Part shown: positions 1 to 7,825 of the stretch, piece after piece
How the letters are laid out: every line of letters starts with the position of its first letter
How positions within the stretch are numbered: the first letter of the stretch is position 1
Source of the DNA: CAMDHY01 sp046156265
GTDB lineage: Bacteria; Pseudomonadota; Alphaproteobacteria; Rhizobiales; Segnochrobactraceae
Length of the DNA: 64,000 nt
Reading direction: 5' to 3'
Assembly: GCF_046156265.1 (NCBI RefSeq)
Contig: NZ_JAWDIR010000045.1
Span: forward strand, 248,001-312,000
Program-made: the position numbers and the translations under genes
Notes under the pieces: generated by a model
Told to the model about the DNA's origin: nothing
The model's database searches: none
What the model saw: only the letters and a program-made list of their open reading frames with translations

Positions 1-991
1 CCGGCAGTTCGCGGTTCTGCGCCTCGGCGATCAGGTCGGCGGAGACACCACAGGCCTTGCCGATTGCGGCGAGCCAGGCCGCCGTGCCGTCGCGCCCGAC
101 CGGGGCGGAGCCGACGATCGGCCGGGCGGCCGCCTCGAACTCGCGGAAGGAGGCGGTGTAGAAGGGGTGGATCGCCGCCACCACGGCGCCGTCGAGGGCG
201 GCGTAGAGCTCGCGCCATTCGCGCGTCGGCACCACCGGTCCGGTGGCGAGGCCGAGGGGGGCGATCATCCGGCCGATCGAGATCGGGTCGACCGGGAACA
301 TCTCGCCGACCAGCGTCACCGTCGGCTTCTCGGCGCGGCCGCCGCGCGGCGCCTGCACCGGGCCCTGCTCGGCCTCGAGGCGGGCGTAGTTCAGCATCGC
401 GCCGGCGAGCACGTCCTTCGCCTCGGCGTGGGTCGGCACGCCGAAGCCCGGCACGTCGATGCCGATGATGCGGACCCCGTTGATCTCCTTCGGCAGCAGC
501 TGGAGCGGCACGCCGGAGGCGGTGGGGACGCAGAGATTGGTGATGACGATGGTGTCGTAGAGCGCCGGGTCGGCGAGCTTGAACACCGCCTCGCGGATGT
601 CCTCGAAGAGCTTGCCGGTGACGAGCGTCTCGGAATTGAACGGCACGTAGCCGACGGTGCGTTTCGCCCCATAGAAGTGCGAGGTGAACGTGAGGCCGTA
701 GACGCAGCAGGCCGAGCCCGAGAGCACGGTGGCGGTGCGGCGCATGCGCAAGCCGACGCGCAGCGAGCCGAAGGCCGGGCACATCGACTGCGGGCGGTCG
801 TGTGGACCGGCCGGATAGTCGGCGGCATAGCGAGCGAGCGTCTCGCTCTTGCCGGCGGCCGCGGCCGCCTTCTTCAGCTCCGCCGCGCCGGCATGACAGC
901 CGAGGCCGTCGCCGCCGCGCGCCGGAGCAGGCTCCGGCAAGGGCTCCGGAGTTGGCTCGATGTCGGGTCCGAGGTGGCGGAGGTCATCCAT
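1..991 (-). CDS. bchY: Chlorophyllide a reductase subunit Y (BchY), 3' end cut by window edge
   Basis: BchY is one of the two catalytic NifDK-like subunits of chlorophyllide a (COR) reductase, which reduces ring B of the chlorin during bacteriochlorophyll a synthesis using electrons from BchX. About 330 residues are visible, starting MDDLRHLGPD and running off the left edge. The stretch QSMCPAFGSLRVGLRMRR and the later SGSACCVYGLTFTSHFYGAK hold the conserved cysteines and sequence typical of the family. The ATG at 991 lies 10 nt downstream of the bchX stop, as expected for the bchC-X-Y-Z operon. BchZ would lie beyond the left edge. Confidence 0.93.
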   Translation of the reverse strand, partial: MDDLRHLGPDIEPTPEPLPEPAPARGGDGLGCHAGAAELKKAAAAAGKSETLARYAADYPAGPHDRPQSMCPAFGSLRVGLRMRRTATVLSGSACCVYGLTFTSHFYGAKRTVGYVPFNSETLVTGKLFEDIREAVFKLADPALYDTIVITNLCVPTASGVPLQLLPKEINGVRIIGIDVPGFGVPTHAEAKDVLAGAMLNYARLEAEQGPVQAPRGGRAEKPTVTLVGEMFPVDPISIGRMIAPLGLATGPVVPTREWRELYAALDGAVVAAIHPFYTASFREFEAAARPIVGSAPVGRDGTAAWLAAIGKACGVSADLIAEAQNRELP

Positions 992-1001
992 CGGGCGGGC
1001 C

Positions 1002-2021
1002 TCAGACCGTCTCGTAGACGACTTCGAGGGACGGCTTGGCGAAGTCGGTGCGACCGCACATGTCCTCGAAGGAGGCCGGCTCGAGCACGACGCCGCGGCC
1101 GACCGCCTCGCCGGCGAACAGCCCGAGCAGGGCGTCCTGGCTGAGCGGCGTCGGGCGCACCGGCGGGGCGGTGCCGACGTTCAGCGAGAGCTGGTCGAAC
1201 AGCGGCCCCCAGCGGTCGCCAGGACGGCCGACGATCTCGTAGTTGGCGCTCTTGCGACGGATGTCGTCGTCGGCCGGGATGGCGGCGAGGATCGGGATGC
1301 CGACTGCTTCCGCGAAGGCGGCCGCCTCTCCGGTGCCGTCGTCCTTGTTGACGACCATGCCGGCGACGCCGACGTTGCCGCCAAGCTTGCGGAAGTATTC
1401 GACCGCCGAGCAGACGTTGTTGGCGACGTAGAGCGACTGCAGGTCGTTCGAGCCGACGACGATGACCTTCTGGCACATGTCGCGGGCGATCGGCAGGCCG
1501 AAGCCGCCACAGACCACGTCGCCGAGGAAGTCGAGCAGCACGTAGTCGAAGCCCCACTCGTGGAAGCCGAGCTTCTCGAGCAGCTCAAAGCCGTGGATGA
1601 TGCCGCGGCCGCCGCAGCCACGGCCGACCTCCGGTCCGCCGAGCTCCATGGCGAAGACGCCGTCGCGCTTGAAGCAGACGTCGCCGATCTTCACTTCATC
1701 GCCGGCGAGCTTCTTCTTGGACGAGGTCTCGATGATCGTCGGACAGGCGCGGCCACCGAAGAGGAGCGAGGTCGTGTCGCTCTTCGGGTCGCAGCCGATC
1801 AAGAGGACCTTCTTGCCCTGCTGCGCCATGTTGTAGGAGAGGTTGGCCAGCGTGAAGCTCTTGCCGATGCCGCCCTTGCCGTAGATCGCGATGATCTGCG
1901 TGTCCTTGGTCGGCTCGGTGGTCACCACCGGCGTCGGCTCGATCGCCGCCTCGGCCCTGAGGCGCTTCGCGAGCGCCGACGAAGGGTCGATCGGAGCATC
2001 GATCGAGAACATCGCCGTCAT
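1002..2021 (-). CDS. bchX: Chlorophyllide a reductase iron protein subunit X (BchX)
   Basis: This is the NifH-like ATPase that passes electrons to BchYZ in chlorophyllide a reductase. The 339-residue protein starts MTAMFSIDAP. It has a P-loop GKGGIGKS at residues 48-55 and the two cysteines that bridge the intersubunit [4Fe-4S] cluster, C136 (GRGCGGRG) and C171 (DVVCGGFG). The ATG at 2021 overlaps the bchC stop as ATGA, so the two genes are probably translationally coupled. BchX and BchL (further right) are separable: BchX has the longer N-terminus and LFGGRACPT in place of BchL's TKSLIPT. Confidence 0.96.
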   Translation of the reverse strand: MTAMFSIDAPIDPSSALAKRLRAEAAIEPTPVVTTEPTKDTQIIAIYGKGGIGKSFTLANLSYNMAQQGKKVLLIGCDPKSDTTSLLFGGRACPTIIETSSKKKLAGDEVKIGDVCFKRDGVFAMELGGPEVGRGCGGRGIIHGFELLEKLGFHEWGFDYVLLDFLGDVVCGGFGLPIARDMCQKVIVVGSNDLQSLYVANNVCSAVEYFRKLGGNVGVAGMVVNKDDGTGEAAAFAEAVGIPILAAIPADDDIRRKSANYEIVGRPGDRWGPLFDQLSLNVGTAPPVRPTPLSQDALLGLFAGEAVGRGVVLEPASFEDMCGRTDFAKPSLEVVYETV

Positions 2022-2950
2022 GAGCAGCCCCTCCAGTCGAGAACCATCTTGAGACAACCGGGATCGGCGAACGCCGTCCGGTAGGCGTCGTCGCAGCGCG
2101 TCGCGCTCTGGCGATGCGTGACGAGGCCGTCGAGCGAGAGCCGGCCGCCGTCGACCAGGGCCATCACGGCGGCGAGGTCGGCCGGCTTCCATTCGGCGGC
2201 AATGCGCAGGCGCGCCTCGCGCATGAAAGCCGGCGGGAAGGCGAAGGAGAGCGGCGCCTCGTAGAAGCCGGCGAGGACGATCTCGCCGCCGCGGGAAAGC
2301 CGCGCGATCAGCGTGTCGAGCAGGCCGGCGTCGCCGCTGGCGTCGAGAATGGTGCGGTAGTCGCGACGGGGATCCGCGTCCGGATCGACCACCGCGTAGC
2401 CCTCGGCGCCGCCGTGGCGGGCCGGGTTCTTCTCCCACACCGTCGGCGGCTCGCCGCCCATCGCCACCACGAGGCGGGCGATCAGGCGGCCGAGGACACC
2501 GTGGCCGACGATGAGGTCGGGCAGGGCTGCGGCGACGGCGTGGTGGCCGGTGGCGGCAAGCGCCAGAAGCACGCCGCTGTCGCCGAGGCCGGCATCAATG
2601 GCTGTGAGGCGGTCAGCCGGCACGACGACGCGGGCGGCGGCTCCACCGAACAGTCCGCGCACGTCGCCGAAGCACTTGGCGCCCGGCACGAAGACGGTAT
2701 CGCCTTCGGACAGCGAAGCACCCTTGTCGGCGGAAACGACGCGTCCGACGGATTCGTAGCCCGGCACCAGCGGGTAGCCGAGGCCCGGAAAGGGCGGCAT
2801 GCGGCCGCTCCACAACAGGCGCTCGGTGCCGGTCGAGATGCCGCTGAAGGCGATGTCGACCACGACGTCGCCCTCGCCCGGCTCGTCCAGTTGCAGCCGA
2901 TCGAGCGCGAGGCGCTCGGGGGCATGCAGGACGACGGCGAGGGTGTGCAT
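2018..2950 (-). CDS. bchC: Bacteriochlorophyllide a dehydrogenase (BchC)
   Basis: BchC oxidises the C3 hydroxyethyl group of 3-hydroxyethyl bacteriochlorophyllide a to the acetyl group. It is a zinc-type medium-chain alcohol dehydrogenase-like protein. The chosen ATG at 2950 (MHTLAVVLHAPERLAL) gives 310 residues, the usual length; an upstream in-frame extension to 3025 would run into the regulatory region. GYPLVPGYESVGRV and VGHGVLGRLIARLVVAMGG (Rossmann fold) are visible. It is transcribed with crtE-crtF upstream and bchX-bchY downstream, and the stop overlaps the bchX start. PpsR-type sites lie directly 5' of it. Confidence 0.93.
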   Translation of the reverse strand: MHTLAVVLHAPERLALDRLQLDEPGEGDVVVDIAFSGISTGTERLLWSGRMPPFPGLGYPLVPGYESVGRVVSADKGASLSEGDTVFVPGAKCFGDVRGLFGGAAARVVVPADRLTAIDAGLGDSGVLLALAATGHHAVAAALPDLIVGHGVLGRLIARLVVAMGGEPPTVWEKNPARHGGAEGYAVVDPDADPRRDYRTILDASGDAGLLDTLIARLSRGGEIVLAGFYEAPLSFAFPPAFMREARLRIAAEWKPADLAAVMALVDGGRLSLDGLVTHRQSATRCDDAYRTAFADPGCLKMVLDWRGCS

Positions 2951-2977
2951 CGGGATCTCCCAGGGTCCGCGGCGTGG

Positions 2978-3074
2978 CGTCAATTTGGCTAGACGCTCGT
3001 TGGTGTAACTAAAACATGACGGCAAAAAATGTCAACCAAACCTGACGCTTTTTTGGTGTTAGTTTGCCTTGACG
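2978..3074. promoter_or_regulatory. Four tandem PpsR/CrtJ-type sites upstream of bchC
   Basis: Four 18-bp elements of the form TGT-N12-ACR are laid head to tail. They are CGTCAATTTGGCTAGACG (2978-2995), TGTAACTAAAACATGACG (3004-3021), TGTCAACCAAACCTGACG (3030-3047) and TGTTAGTTTGCCTTGACG (3057-3074). Their starts are 26, 26 and 27 bp apart. The first deviates in the left half-site (CGT), and all end in GACG where the classical PpsR motif has ACA. The last overlaps the crtF stop codon. Position and motif suggest a PpsR-repressed bchC promoter inside the crtEF-bchCXYZ unit. PpsR itself is encoded at 34874. Confidence 0.75.
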
Positions 3075-4204
3075 ATCCCGGCGAGGAAGGGACGGCGCGT
3101 CGGCACGGCCTCGGTGCGCGTGAAGCCTGCTTCCGCGAGCAATCCCGCCAGCACCGCCGGGCTTCGAGCCCGGCCGCTGCCCATGGCGAGCAGATAGAAG
3201 CCGAAATAGGCGTCGCCGATCCGCTCGGCGCCGGGCGTGCCGGCCATCGGCTCGGCGACCAGAAGCGTGCCGCCGGGGGCGAGCGCCGCCCGCGCGGCGG
3301 CAAGCAGCGTGCGCACCGTCGCCTCGTCGTGGTCGTGGACGATGCGCACCAGCGTGATGAGGTCTGCCCCGCCGGGGAGCGGGTCGCGGCAGAAGTCGCC
3401 GCCGACAGCCTGCGCCCGGCCGGCGAGCGGTCCCTGCGCAAATCGCGCCCGCGCCCGCTCGGCCACCGCTGGCAGGTCGAACAGCACGAGCTCGGCCGCG
3501 GGCGCCCGTGCCGCCACGGCCGTGAGGAAGGTGCCGTCGCCGCCGCCGACATCGAGGATGCGGCGGTGGCGGGAGACGTCGTAGGCGTCGAGGACATCCT
3601 CGGCGACGAGGGGCTGCGAGGCCGCCATCAGGCGCGTGTAGCCGGCGACGTCGGTGTCGGCGCTCGCGGCCGGCGCGTCCGTCCCGGCATAGGCCCAGTA
3701 GCGGCCGAGCCGCGTCTCGTGCGCCTCGCCGCGCAGCAGCGCCAGCGGGTCGGCGAGGTCGGCATAGAGCATCGCGTGGTGCTCGATCATCTCGGCGATG
3801 CCGGGATTGCCGAGGAGGGCCGCGCCGAGCTCGCCGAGGCCGTAGCGGCCGCCGCCGCGCCGCGCCGCGAGGCCGAGGCTCGCCGCGGCGGCGAGCAGCC
3901 GGTCGGCCGCCTCGACCGGCAGCGACAGGCGTCGCGCCAGGGCGGGCACCGTCGCGGGCCCCTCGGCCAGCACCTCGAACAGGCGCACGCGCACGCAGGC
4001 GAACAGGATCTGGGAGTAGACGAAGCCGGCGCAGAGATCGAACAGTGCCGCACCCTTGCGGCGGGCGATGCCGCGCGTCGGCGGGAAGGCGGAGGCGAAG
4101 CGCTGGAAGCGCGGATCGGCGAGGAGCCGGTCGCGCACGGCGAAGACGCGGTCGGCGAGACCCGTCCGGGTCTGCCGCCACCACGTCTCCGCGACCGTCG
4201 CCAT
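3059..4204 (-). CDS. crtF: Demethylspheroidene/hydroxycarotenoid O-methyltransferase (CrtF)
   Basis: CrtF methylates the C1 hydroxyl group of acyclic carotenoids with SAM, giving the methoxy groups of spheroidene or spirilloxanthin. The 381-residue protein has an N-terminal helical dimerisation region and a class I methyltransferase fold with the SAM motif ILDVGGGDGTFL and the later VRIVHDHDEATV stretch typical of this O-methyltransferase family. The ATG at 4204 follows the crtE stop by 32 nt with only a weak Shine-Dalgarno. It lies between crtE and bchC in the same direction, as in other purple bacteria. Confidence 0.93.
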   Translation of the reverse strand: MATVAETWWRQTRTGLADRVFAVRDRLLADPRFQRFASAFPPTRGIARRKGAALFDLCAGFVYSQILFACVRVRLFEVLAEGPATVPALARRLSLPVEAADRLLAAAASLGLAARRGGGRYGLGELGAALLGNPGIAEMIEHHAMLYADLADPLALLRGEAHETRLGRYWAYAGTDAPAASADTDVAGYTRLMAASQPLVAEDVLDAYDVSRHRRILDVGGGDGTFLTAVAARAPAAELVLFDLPAVAERARARFAQGPLAGRAQAVGGDFCRDPLPGGADLITLVRIVHDHDEATVRTLLAAARAALAPGGTLLVAEPMAGTPGAERIGDAYFGFYLLAMGSGRARSPAVLAGLLAEAGFTRTEAVPTRRPFLAGIVKAN

Positions 4205-4236
4205 GTCGGGTGTTTCCGCGGGGGCGCCGTCAGCCC

Positions 4237-5106
4237 TCAGGCCGCCCGGAGCACCACCTGCTTCGGCAGGAACTGCTTCACCTCGTGGAGGATCAGCGCG
4301 CGCAGCGGCGCCTGGCCCGGACAGGCGGGAATGGTGCCGACAGCGTCGAGCACGAGGCCCGTCAGCCGTTCCACCGCGCCGTCGAAGCCGTAGCGGCGCA
4401 CCGCGTTCGGACGGCCGAGCGCCGCATCGCGACCGACCGGCTTGCCGATCGCCTCGGCGGTCTCGGTCGCATCGCGGATGTCGTCGGCGACCTGGAAGGC
4501 CTCGCCGATCATCTCGCCGAGCGCCCGCCACGGTTCCGGCGCATGCCCCGCCGCGGCGGCGCCTGCCATCGTCGCGCCGGCGAACAGCGCGCCGGTCTTG
4601 GCGCGGTGATAGTCGACGACGTCGACATAGGCCTCGCACTCCCACGCCTGGCCGGCGCAGATGCCACCCGGCGCGCCGACGGCGCGGGAGACGAGCCGCA
4701 CCAGCGGCGCGAGCCGCTCTGGCCGGGCCTCGCCGGCGCGGGCGAGCGTCTCGAAGGCGGCGATGATCAGGGCGTCGCCGGTGAGGAGCGCCAGGCTCTC
4801 GCCGTACTCGGCATGGACGGACGGCTTGCCGCGCCGCATGTCGGCGTCGTCGAAGCAGGGCATGTCGTCGTGGACCAGCGAGGCGCAATGCAGGAGCTCG
4901 ATCGCGGCCGCGGCCGCATCGGCGAGGTCCGGCGTGTCGTCGCCGCAGGCCCAGGCGGTGGCGAGCACCAGCCGCGGGCGGATGCGGGCGCCGCCCGGAA
5001 ACACCGCGTAGCGGATCGCCTCGGCGAAGCGCGGCGGGCAGCCCGGCGCCTCCGCATGGGCGACAGCCTCGTCGAGCGCTCGTTCGACCCTGCCCTTGGC
5101 GTCCAT
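4237..5106 (-). CDS. crtE: Geranylgeranyl diphosphate synthase (CrtE)
   Basis: CrtE condenses IPP with allylic diphosphates to C20 GGPP, the precursor of phytoene and of the bacteriochlorophyll tail. The 289-residue protein has the first aspartate-rich motif DDMPCFDDADMRRGKPS and the second, QVADDIRD, of trans-prenyltransferases. The ATG at 5106 is preceded by GGAGG at 5-nt spacing. A longer TTG-initiated reading reaching 5160 would overlap the PpsR site and is less likely. It is the first gene of the crtE-crtF-bchC-bchX-bchY unit and diverges from crtD. Confidence 0.94.
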   Translation of the reverse strand: MDAKGRVERALDEAVAHAEAPGCPPRFAEAIRYAVFPGGARIRPRLVLATAWACGDDTPDLADAAAAAIELLHCASLVHDDMPCFDDADMRRGKPSVHAEYGESLALLTGDALIIAAFETLARAGEARPERLAPLVRLVSRAVGAPGGICAGQAWECEAYVDVVDYHRAKTGALFAGATMAGAAAAGHAPEPWRALGEMIGEAFQVADDIRDATETAEAIGKPVGRDAALGRPNAVRRYGFDGAVERLTGLVLDAVGTIPACPGQAPLRALILHEVKQFLPKQVVLRAA

Positions 5107-5154
5107 GCGATCCTCCGACGATTGGAAGTGTAAGTTCTTGTTGTCGGCCTGTTG

Positions 5155-5204
5155 TGTCAACTAGAATGGACGTCAACACCGCCGCGTGTCAATTCCCCTG
5201 GACG
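5155..5204. promoter_or_regulatory. Paired PpsR-type sites in the crtE/crtD divergent promoter
   Basis: Two sites of the TGT-N12-ACG form lie between the divergent crtE and crtD genes: TGTCAACTAGAATGGACG (5155-5172) and TGTCAATTCCCCTGGACG (5187-5204). They are offset by 32 bp, about three helical turns, which suits cooperative binding of a tetrameric repressor such as PpsR/CrtJ. On the minus strand the first site overlaps a TTGACA -35-like hexamer (5155-5160) for crtE. The geometry predicts simultaneous control of both carotenoid operons. Confidence 0.75.
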
Positions 5205-5231
5205 GGTGGAAGTGGCGGGAAGGGAGCGTCG

Positions 5232-6776
5232 TTGGCCACCGATCGTGTCGTCGTCGTCGGAGCCGGCATCGGCGGCCTCGTCGCCGCCCTGTTGCTGGCG
5301 GCGCGGGGAGCCAACGTCACCGTCGTCGAGGCCGCCGAGCGGCCCGGCGGCAAGATGCGAGAGGTCACCGTCGGCGGCCGCCCGGTCGATTCGGGGCCGA
5401 CCGTCTTCACGCTCCGCCGCGTCTTCGACCGCATCTTCGACGCCGTCGGCGAGCGCCTCGACGACCACCTGTCGCTGCGCCCGGCCGACGTGCTCGCCCG
5501 CCACGCCTGGGCGGACGGCGACCGCCTCGACCTGTTTTCCGACGTCGAGCGCTCGGCCGACGCCATCGGCGCCTTCGCCGGCGCCGCCGAGGCGAAGGGC
5601 TACCGGGCGTTCGCCGCCCGCGCGTGCGCCGTCTTCAACACCCTCGAGCACCCCTTCATCGAAGTGCCACGGCCGAGCCCAATCGGGCTGACGCGCGCCG
5701 TCGGACTCGGCCGCATCGGCGAACTGATGCGCATCACGCCGTTCAAGACACTGTGGGACGCGCTCGGCGAGCACTTCGCCGACCCGCGCCTGCGCCAGCT
5801 GTTCGGCCGCTACGCCACCTATTGCGGCTCCTCGCCGTTCGCCGCTCCTGCCACGCTGATGCTGGTCGCCCACGTCGAGCAGGAGGGCGTCTGGCTGATC
5901 GACGGCGGAATGCACCGCCTCGCCGCCACCCTCGCCGGCCTCGCCGAGGCCCGCGGCGCGCAGTTCCGCTACGGCAGCGCGGTCACCCGCATCGTCGTCA
6001 CCAACGGCCGCGCCAGCGCCGTGCGGCTGGCCAATGGAGAGGTGCTGCCGGCCGACATCGTCGTCTGCAACGCCGACGTCGCCGCACTCGCCGACGGCCG
6101 CTTCGGCCCGGGGACGGCGAAGGCGGTGCCGCCGACGGCGCCGCGCCAGCGCTCGCTGTCGGCAGTCACCTGGTCGCTCGCCGCGCCGACCGACGGCTTC
6201 CCGCTCGCCCGGCACACGGTGTTCTTCTCGGACGACTACGCCGCCGAGTTCGCCGACATCCTCAGCCACCGCCGGCTGCCGAAGGCGCCCACCGTCTACG
6301 TCTGCGCCCAGGACCGCGACGACGGCGGCCGTCTCGCTAGCCCGGGCGAGGCCGAGCGCCTGCTCGTCCTCGTCAACGCGCCCGCGGGCGGCGACAGCCC
6401 AACCCTCGATCCCTCGGAGATCGCCCGATGCGCCGACCGGACCTTCGCGTTCCTCTCCCGTTGCGGCCTGACGGTCGACCGCGACCCGGCGCGGACGGTG
6501 ACGACGACGCCGGCGGATTTCGAGGCGATGTTTCCGGCGACGGGGGGCGCCCTCTACGGCCGCGCCTCGCACGGGTGGATGGCGTCGTTCCGCCGGCCGG
6601 GACCGGCGACGCGACTGCCGGGCCTGTTCGTGGCGGGGGGCAGCACCCACCCGGGGCCGGGCGTGCCGATGGCGGCGATCTCCGGCCGGCTCGCGGCGGA
6701 GGCGGCGCTCGCGGCCCTGGCTTCGACGACCCCGTCGCGCCGGGCGGCTATGTCTGGTGGTACCTCGACGGCCTGA
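5232..6776 (+). CDS. crtD: Hydroxyneurosporene/methoxyneurosporene desaturase (CrtD)
   Basis: CrtD introduces the C3,4 double bond into hydroxylated or methoxylated acyclic carotenoids. The 514-residue protein has an N-terminal FAD-binding VVVVGAGIGGLVAALLLAA and the C-terminal signature LPGLFVAGGSTHPGPGVPMA of phytoene-desaturase family members. I choose the TTG at 5232 (LATDRVVVVG) because AGGGAG lies 5 nt upstream. Upstream alternatives (GTG 5154, ATG 5167) would overlap the PpsR sites and add non-conserved residues. It is called CrtD rather than CrtI because it pairs with crtC and the other desaturase gene pairs with crtB. Confidence 0.9.
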   Translation: MATDRVVVVGAGIGGLVAALLLAARGANVTVVEAAERPGGKMREVTVGGRPVDSGPTVFTLRRVFDRIFDAVGERLDDHLSLRPADVLARHAWADGDRLDLFSDVERSADAIGAFAGAAEAKGYRAFAARACAVFNTLEHPFIEVPRPSPIGLTRAVGLGRIGELMRITPFKTLWDALGEHFADPRLRQLFGRYATYCGSSPFAAPATLMLVAHVEQEGVWLIDGGMHRLAATLAGLAEARGAQFRYGSAVTRIVVTNGRASAVRLANGEVLPADIVVCNADVAALADGRFGPGTAKAVPPTAPRQRSLSAVTWSLAAPTDGFPLARHTVFFSDDYAAEFADILSHRRLPKAPTVYVCAQDRDDGGRLASPGEAERLLVLVNAPAGGDSPTLDPSEIARCADRTFAFLSRCGLTVDRDPARTVTTTPADFEAMFPATGGALYGRASHGWMASFRRPGPATRLPGLFVAGGSTHPGPGVPMAAISGRLAAEAALAALASTTPSRRAAMSGGTSTA

Positions 6777-7645
6777 GCGACGACGGCCGCCACGGCCTCA
6801 CCATCATCGCCCTCGTCGGCAGCGTCTTCTCGCCCTACTACGCGCTCCGCCGCCGCGGCGGCCGGCCCGCCGATCCGCTCGACCACGCGGCGATGAACGT
6901 CGCCCTCTATGGCGACGCCGGCAAGCGCTGGGCGATGACCGAGCGCGGCCACGCCGGCCTCATCCGCACCGCCGACACCCTCGCCATCGGCCCGAGCTTC
7001 GCCGCCTGGGAGGGCGACACGCTGGTGGTCGAGATCGACGAGGTGACGGTGCCGATCCCCTCGCGCCTGAAGGGCCGCGTCCGCTTCCACCCGGCCGTGC
7101 TGACGGGTGCGTCCTTCGCCCTCGATGCGGCGGGAGACCACCGCTGGTTCCCCGTCGCCCCGTTCGGCCGCATCGAGGTGGACTTCGAGCGCCCGGGACT
7201 CACCTGGAAAGGCGCCGGCTATCTCGATTCCAACCGGGGCGAAGCACCGCTTTCCCGCGATTTCGCCCGCTGGGACTGGTCACGCGCCGCCACCCGCGAC
7301 GGCGCGGCGGTGCTCTACGACGTCGAGCGGCGCGACGGCACGGACCTCGCACTCGCGCTCGCCATCGGCCGCGACGGCGCCGTCTCGCATTTCGAGCCTC
7401 CGCCACGGACGGCGCTGCCGTCGACGGGATGGCGGATCGCGCGCGGCACCCGCACCGAGACCGGCGCGCCGGCGAGCGTCGCCGCGACGCTGGAGGACAC
7501 GCCCTTCTACGCCCGTTCGCTGGTGTCGCACCGGCTCAAGGGCGAGGACGTCCGCTCAGTGCACGAGAGCCTGTCGCTCGACCGCTTCGCGAGCCCGGTC
7601 GTTCAGATGATGCTGCCGTTCAAGATGCCGCGGCGGAAGCGCTGA
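6575..7645 (+). CDS. crtC: Carotenoid 1,2-hydratase (CrtC), start uncertain
   Basis: CrtC hydrates the terminal 1,2 double bond of neurosporene or lycopene-type carotenoids. Family sequence starts at about 6730 (FDDPVAPGGYVWWYLDGL) and continues through SDDGRHGLTIIALVGSVFSP to the stop at 7645. No ATG, GTG or TTG lies in frame just before the conserved domain. The only initiator found upstream of it is a GTG at 6575 without a clear Shine-Dalgarno, which would overlap the crtD end by about 200 nt. The frame and product are secure but the true start is not. Downstream is a convergent small membrane gene. Confidence 0.85.
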   Translation: MDGVVPPAGTGDATAGPVRGGGQHPPGAGRADGGDLRPARGGGGARGPGFDDPVAPGGYVWWYLDGLSDDGRHGLTIIALVGSVFSPYYALRRRGGRPADPLDHAAMNVALYGDAGKRWAMTERGHAGLIRTADTLAIGPSFAAWEGDTLVVEIDEVTVPIPSRLKGRVRFHPAVLTGASFALDAAGDHRWFPVAPFGRIEVDFERPGLTWKGAGYLDSNRGEAPLSRDFARWDWSRAATRDGAAVLYDVERRDGTDLALALAIGRDGAVSHFEPPPRTALPSTGWRIARGTRTETGAPASVAATLEDTPFYARSLVSHRLKGEDVRSVHESLSLDRFASPVVQMMLPFKMPRRKR

Positions 7646-7651
7646 GGCAGC

Positions 7652-7813
7652 TCAGGCCCCGTCGCCGGCGGGCCGCGACGCGGCTTCGGCCTTCTCCCGC
7701 GCCTCGCGCTCGCGCTTCAGGCGGTTGAGCCCGCGGATCTCGTGGACGCCCCAGCCGATCGCGAGCCCGAGCACCAGCAGGATCTCGAGGAAGATGATCC
7801 AGCCGGAGGTCAT
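7652..7813 (-). CDS. 53-residue single-span membrane protein downstream of crtB
   Basis: This short gene reads MTSGWIIFLEILLVLGLAIG at its start, a single hydrophobic segment (about residues 5-22). It is followed by WGVHEIRGLN, a strongly charged helix (RLKREREAREKAEAA) and a short tail. The ATG at 7813 is 12 nt downstream of the crtB stop, so it is the last gene of the long leftward operon and converges with crtC with a 6-nt gap. Good codon structure throughout and tight packing support a real gene. Function is unknown. An N-in or N-out anchor with a cytoplasmic charged helix could be a pigment-complex accessory, but nothing proves it. Confidence 0.7.
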   Translation of the reverse strand: MTSGWIIFLEILLVLGLAIGWGVHEIRGLNRLKREREAREKAEAASRPAGDGA

Positions 7814-7825
7814 CGCGCGCGGCCG

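Noticed and set aside
64..1144. Long rightward open frames over the bchY/bchX region
   Set aside because: They are antisense shadows of GC-rich coding DNA with Arg/Ala/Gly-rich translations and no family features. The leftward bchY and bchX frames explain the region.
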